Shown here: positions 63,489 to 64,000 of the stretch, in pieces
Layout of the letters: the number at the start of each line of letters is the position of its first letter
Numbering within the stretch: position 1 is the stretch's first letter
DNA from: Methylacidiphilum caldifontis
Lineage (GTDB): Bacteria; Verrucomicrobiota; Verrucomicrobiia; Methylacidiphilales; Methylacidiphilaceae
Reading direction: 5' to 3'
Assembly (NCBI RefSeq): GCF_017310505.1
Contig: NZ_CP065957.1
Coordinates: forward strand, 682,001-746,000
Length of the DNA stretch: 64,000 bases
Translations under genes and position numbers: made by a program
The notes under the pieces: generated by a model
Told to the model about the DNA's origin: nothing
Database searches by the model: none
What the model saw: the letters and a program-made list of their open reading frames with translations, nothing else

Positions 63489-63781
63489 ATTTTCAGCCTG
63501 CTATACATGACTTTTGGTTAGCAGCAAGAACAACCCAGCACAAATGTCGATAAATGCCCAAAACTCTTTTGGCAGTGAATTTTGACGATTGGGTTAAAAA
63601 GACTCGCGAGTAGCCCAAAGACCCACGGAAGAGATTGGTCTTTACGATTGTAACTTACGAGTGCAGCCCACGCAAACACCCCTGTTATCACAAAGCGCAG
63701 GAGCATGTGGTAGCCATATGGCAAAGGCGCAGCCCCAATGAATAATATTGCAACTGCGATATAAATTACGGCTACAGGCAT
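63489..63781 (-). pseudogene. small membrane protein (DUF6804-like), probable frameshift
   Basis: Starts MPVAVIYIAVAILFIGAAPL; three to four hydrophobic segments and VSYNRKDQSLPWVFGLLASL with FNPIVKIH are typical of a small cassette-borne membrane-protein family. After FNPIVKIH the original frame continues into unrelated residues and stops at 63518. A one-base deletion near 63570 seems to have occurred, because another frame continues with PKEFWAFIDICAGLFLLLTK and ends SHV at about 63510. It follows the partial gene at 63785 with a 3-base gap and precedes the attC-like site. Confidence 0.5.
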
Positions 63782-63784
63782 TGG

Positions 63785-64000
63785 CTATGACCTGCTTAAG
63801 AATTTTTTCTGGACTCCCGCGCCCATTGTATGTATGACTCCGATAATCACAAGTGGACCAAAGAAAAGACTGCCCACCTGTAGCCATGACAAGTGCCAAG
63901 CTGTCACAACACCGAACATCCCGACTATGGTACCTACAAGTGCCATGTATTCAGTAAACAACCCTCGATTGAAGTCGAATGCTTTATTCTCGATGGAAAT
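63785..64000 (-). CDS. partial hypothetical membrane protein (5' end beyond window)
   Basis: The C-terminal 71 residues of a gene running off the right edge of the window. They hold two hydrophobic segments (MALVGTIVGMFGVVTAWHL and QVGSLFFGPLVIIGVIHTMG) and end VQKKFLSRS. The frame is open to the window edge. I do not recognise it. Its stop lies three bases before the next gene, suggesting that both belong to one cassette or operon. Confidence 0.55.
   Translation of the reverse strand: MSIENKAFDFNRGLFTEYMALVGTIVGMFGVVTAWHLSWLQVGSLFFGPLVIIGVIHTMGAGVQKKFLSRS

Noticed and set aside
63642-63899. 85-residue minus-strand ORF at the right end
   Set aside because: The other frame gives a better membrane protein that runs to the window edge and stops at 63785.

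Overview
The window reads as a chromosomal segment of an AT-rich bacterium whose protein sequences fit the Verrucomicrobiota. The low base-level GC of the core genes, a complete minus-strand str/S10/spc ribosomal-protein cluster lacking tuf and rpmD, an EF-P with an Asn at the loop tip, and sulfite dehydrogenase and SAM-cycle genes would suit a Methylacidiphilum-like organism. That genus is inferred from general resemblance and was not tested by any search.

Layout. (1) 1-5932 is a decayed accessory region at the 3' side of a tRNA-Ser gene. It holds a DUF805 membrane protein, a frameshifted membrane-protein pseudogene, a diverged inverted repeat pair about 2.5 kb apart, and a few unknown small proteins. 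(2) 6150-9778 (+) carries a 2OG-Fe(II) oxygenase-like protein, a lipoprotein with two GNA1162-type domains, and an orphan HlyD-type adaptor. (3) 9786-23897 (-) is the translation cluster, in transcription order rpsL-rpsG-fusA-rpsJ-rplC-rplD-rplW-rplB-rpsS-rplV-rpsC-rplP-rpmC-rpsQ-rplN-rplX-rplE-rpsN-rpsH-rplF-rplR-rpsE-rplO-secY. (4) 24196-27041 has a lipid kinase, an AsmA-like protein and rsmD. (5) 27043-28875 is a GC-rich IS605-type element (divergent tnpA and tnpB with its RE/omega-RNA end) inserted against the rsmD stop codon. (6) 29196-31694 has an L,D-transpeptidase and a periplasmic sulfite dehydrogenase pair. (7) 31857-39819 (-) has SAM-cycle genes (ahcY, metK), an ACT protein, an Lrp/aminotransferase pair, prs, efp and kdsD. 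(8) 40015-57495 is mixed housekeeping: mgtA, cupin, tRNA-Leu, glgP, clpS-DUF2017, moeZ-like, rnd, yebC, alaS, rpoN and an MBL hydrolase.

(9) 57496-64000 is a second accessory island with visibly higher GC and much mobile debris: a wrecked tnpB, a gene fragment, a coiled-coil membrane protein, a serine-recombinase relic and, at the right end, a gene-cassette-like unit (small membrane-protein genes followed by an 81-bp attC-like site). In its centre sits a compact, apparently intact three-gene operon: a vWA protein, a PP2C-like phosphatase and an unusual protein kinase carrying an OB-fold-like domain and a C-terminal CFIATAVYG domain. This matches the TerY-P (vWA/phosphatase/kinase) triad architecture linked to stress response and phage defence, and it is the best candidate for an interesting system here.

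The core genes cohere as a growth backbone: translation, secretion, one-carbon/SAM recycling, glycogen mobilisation and nitrogen/sigma-54 control. The two flanking islands differ in composition and are dominated by pseudogenes and mobile-element traces, so the intact TerY-P operon stands out as probably under selection.
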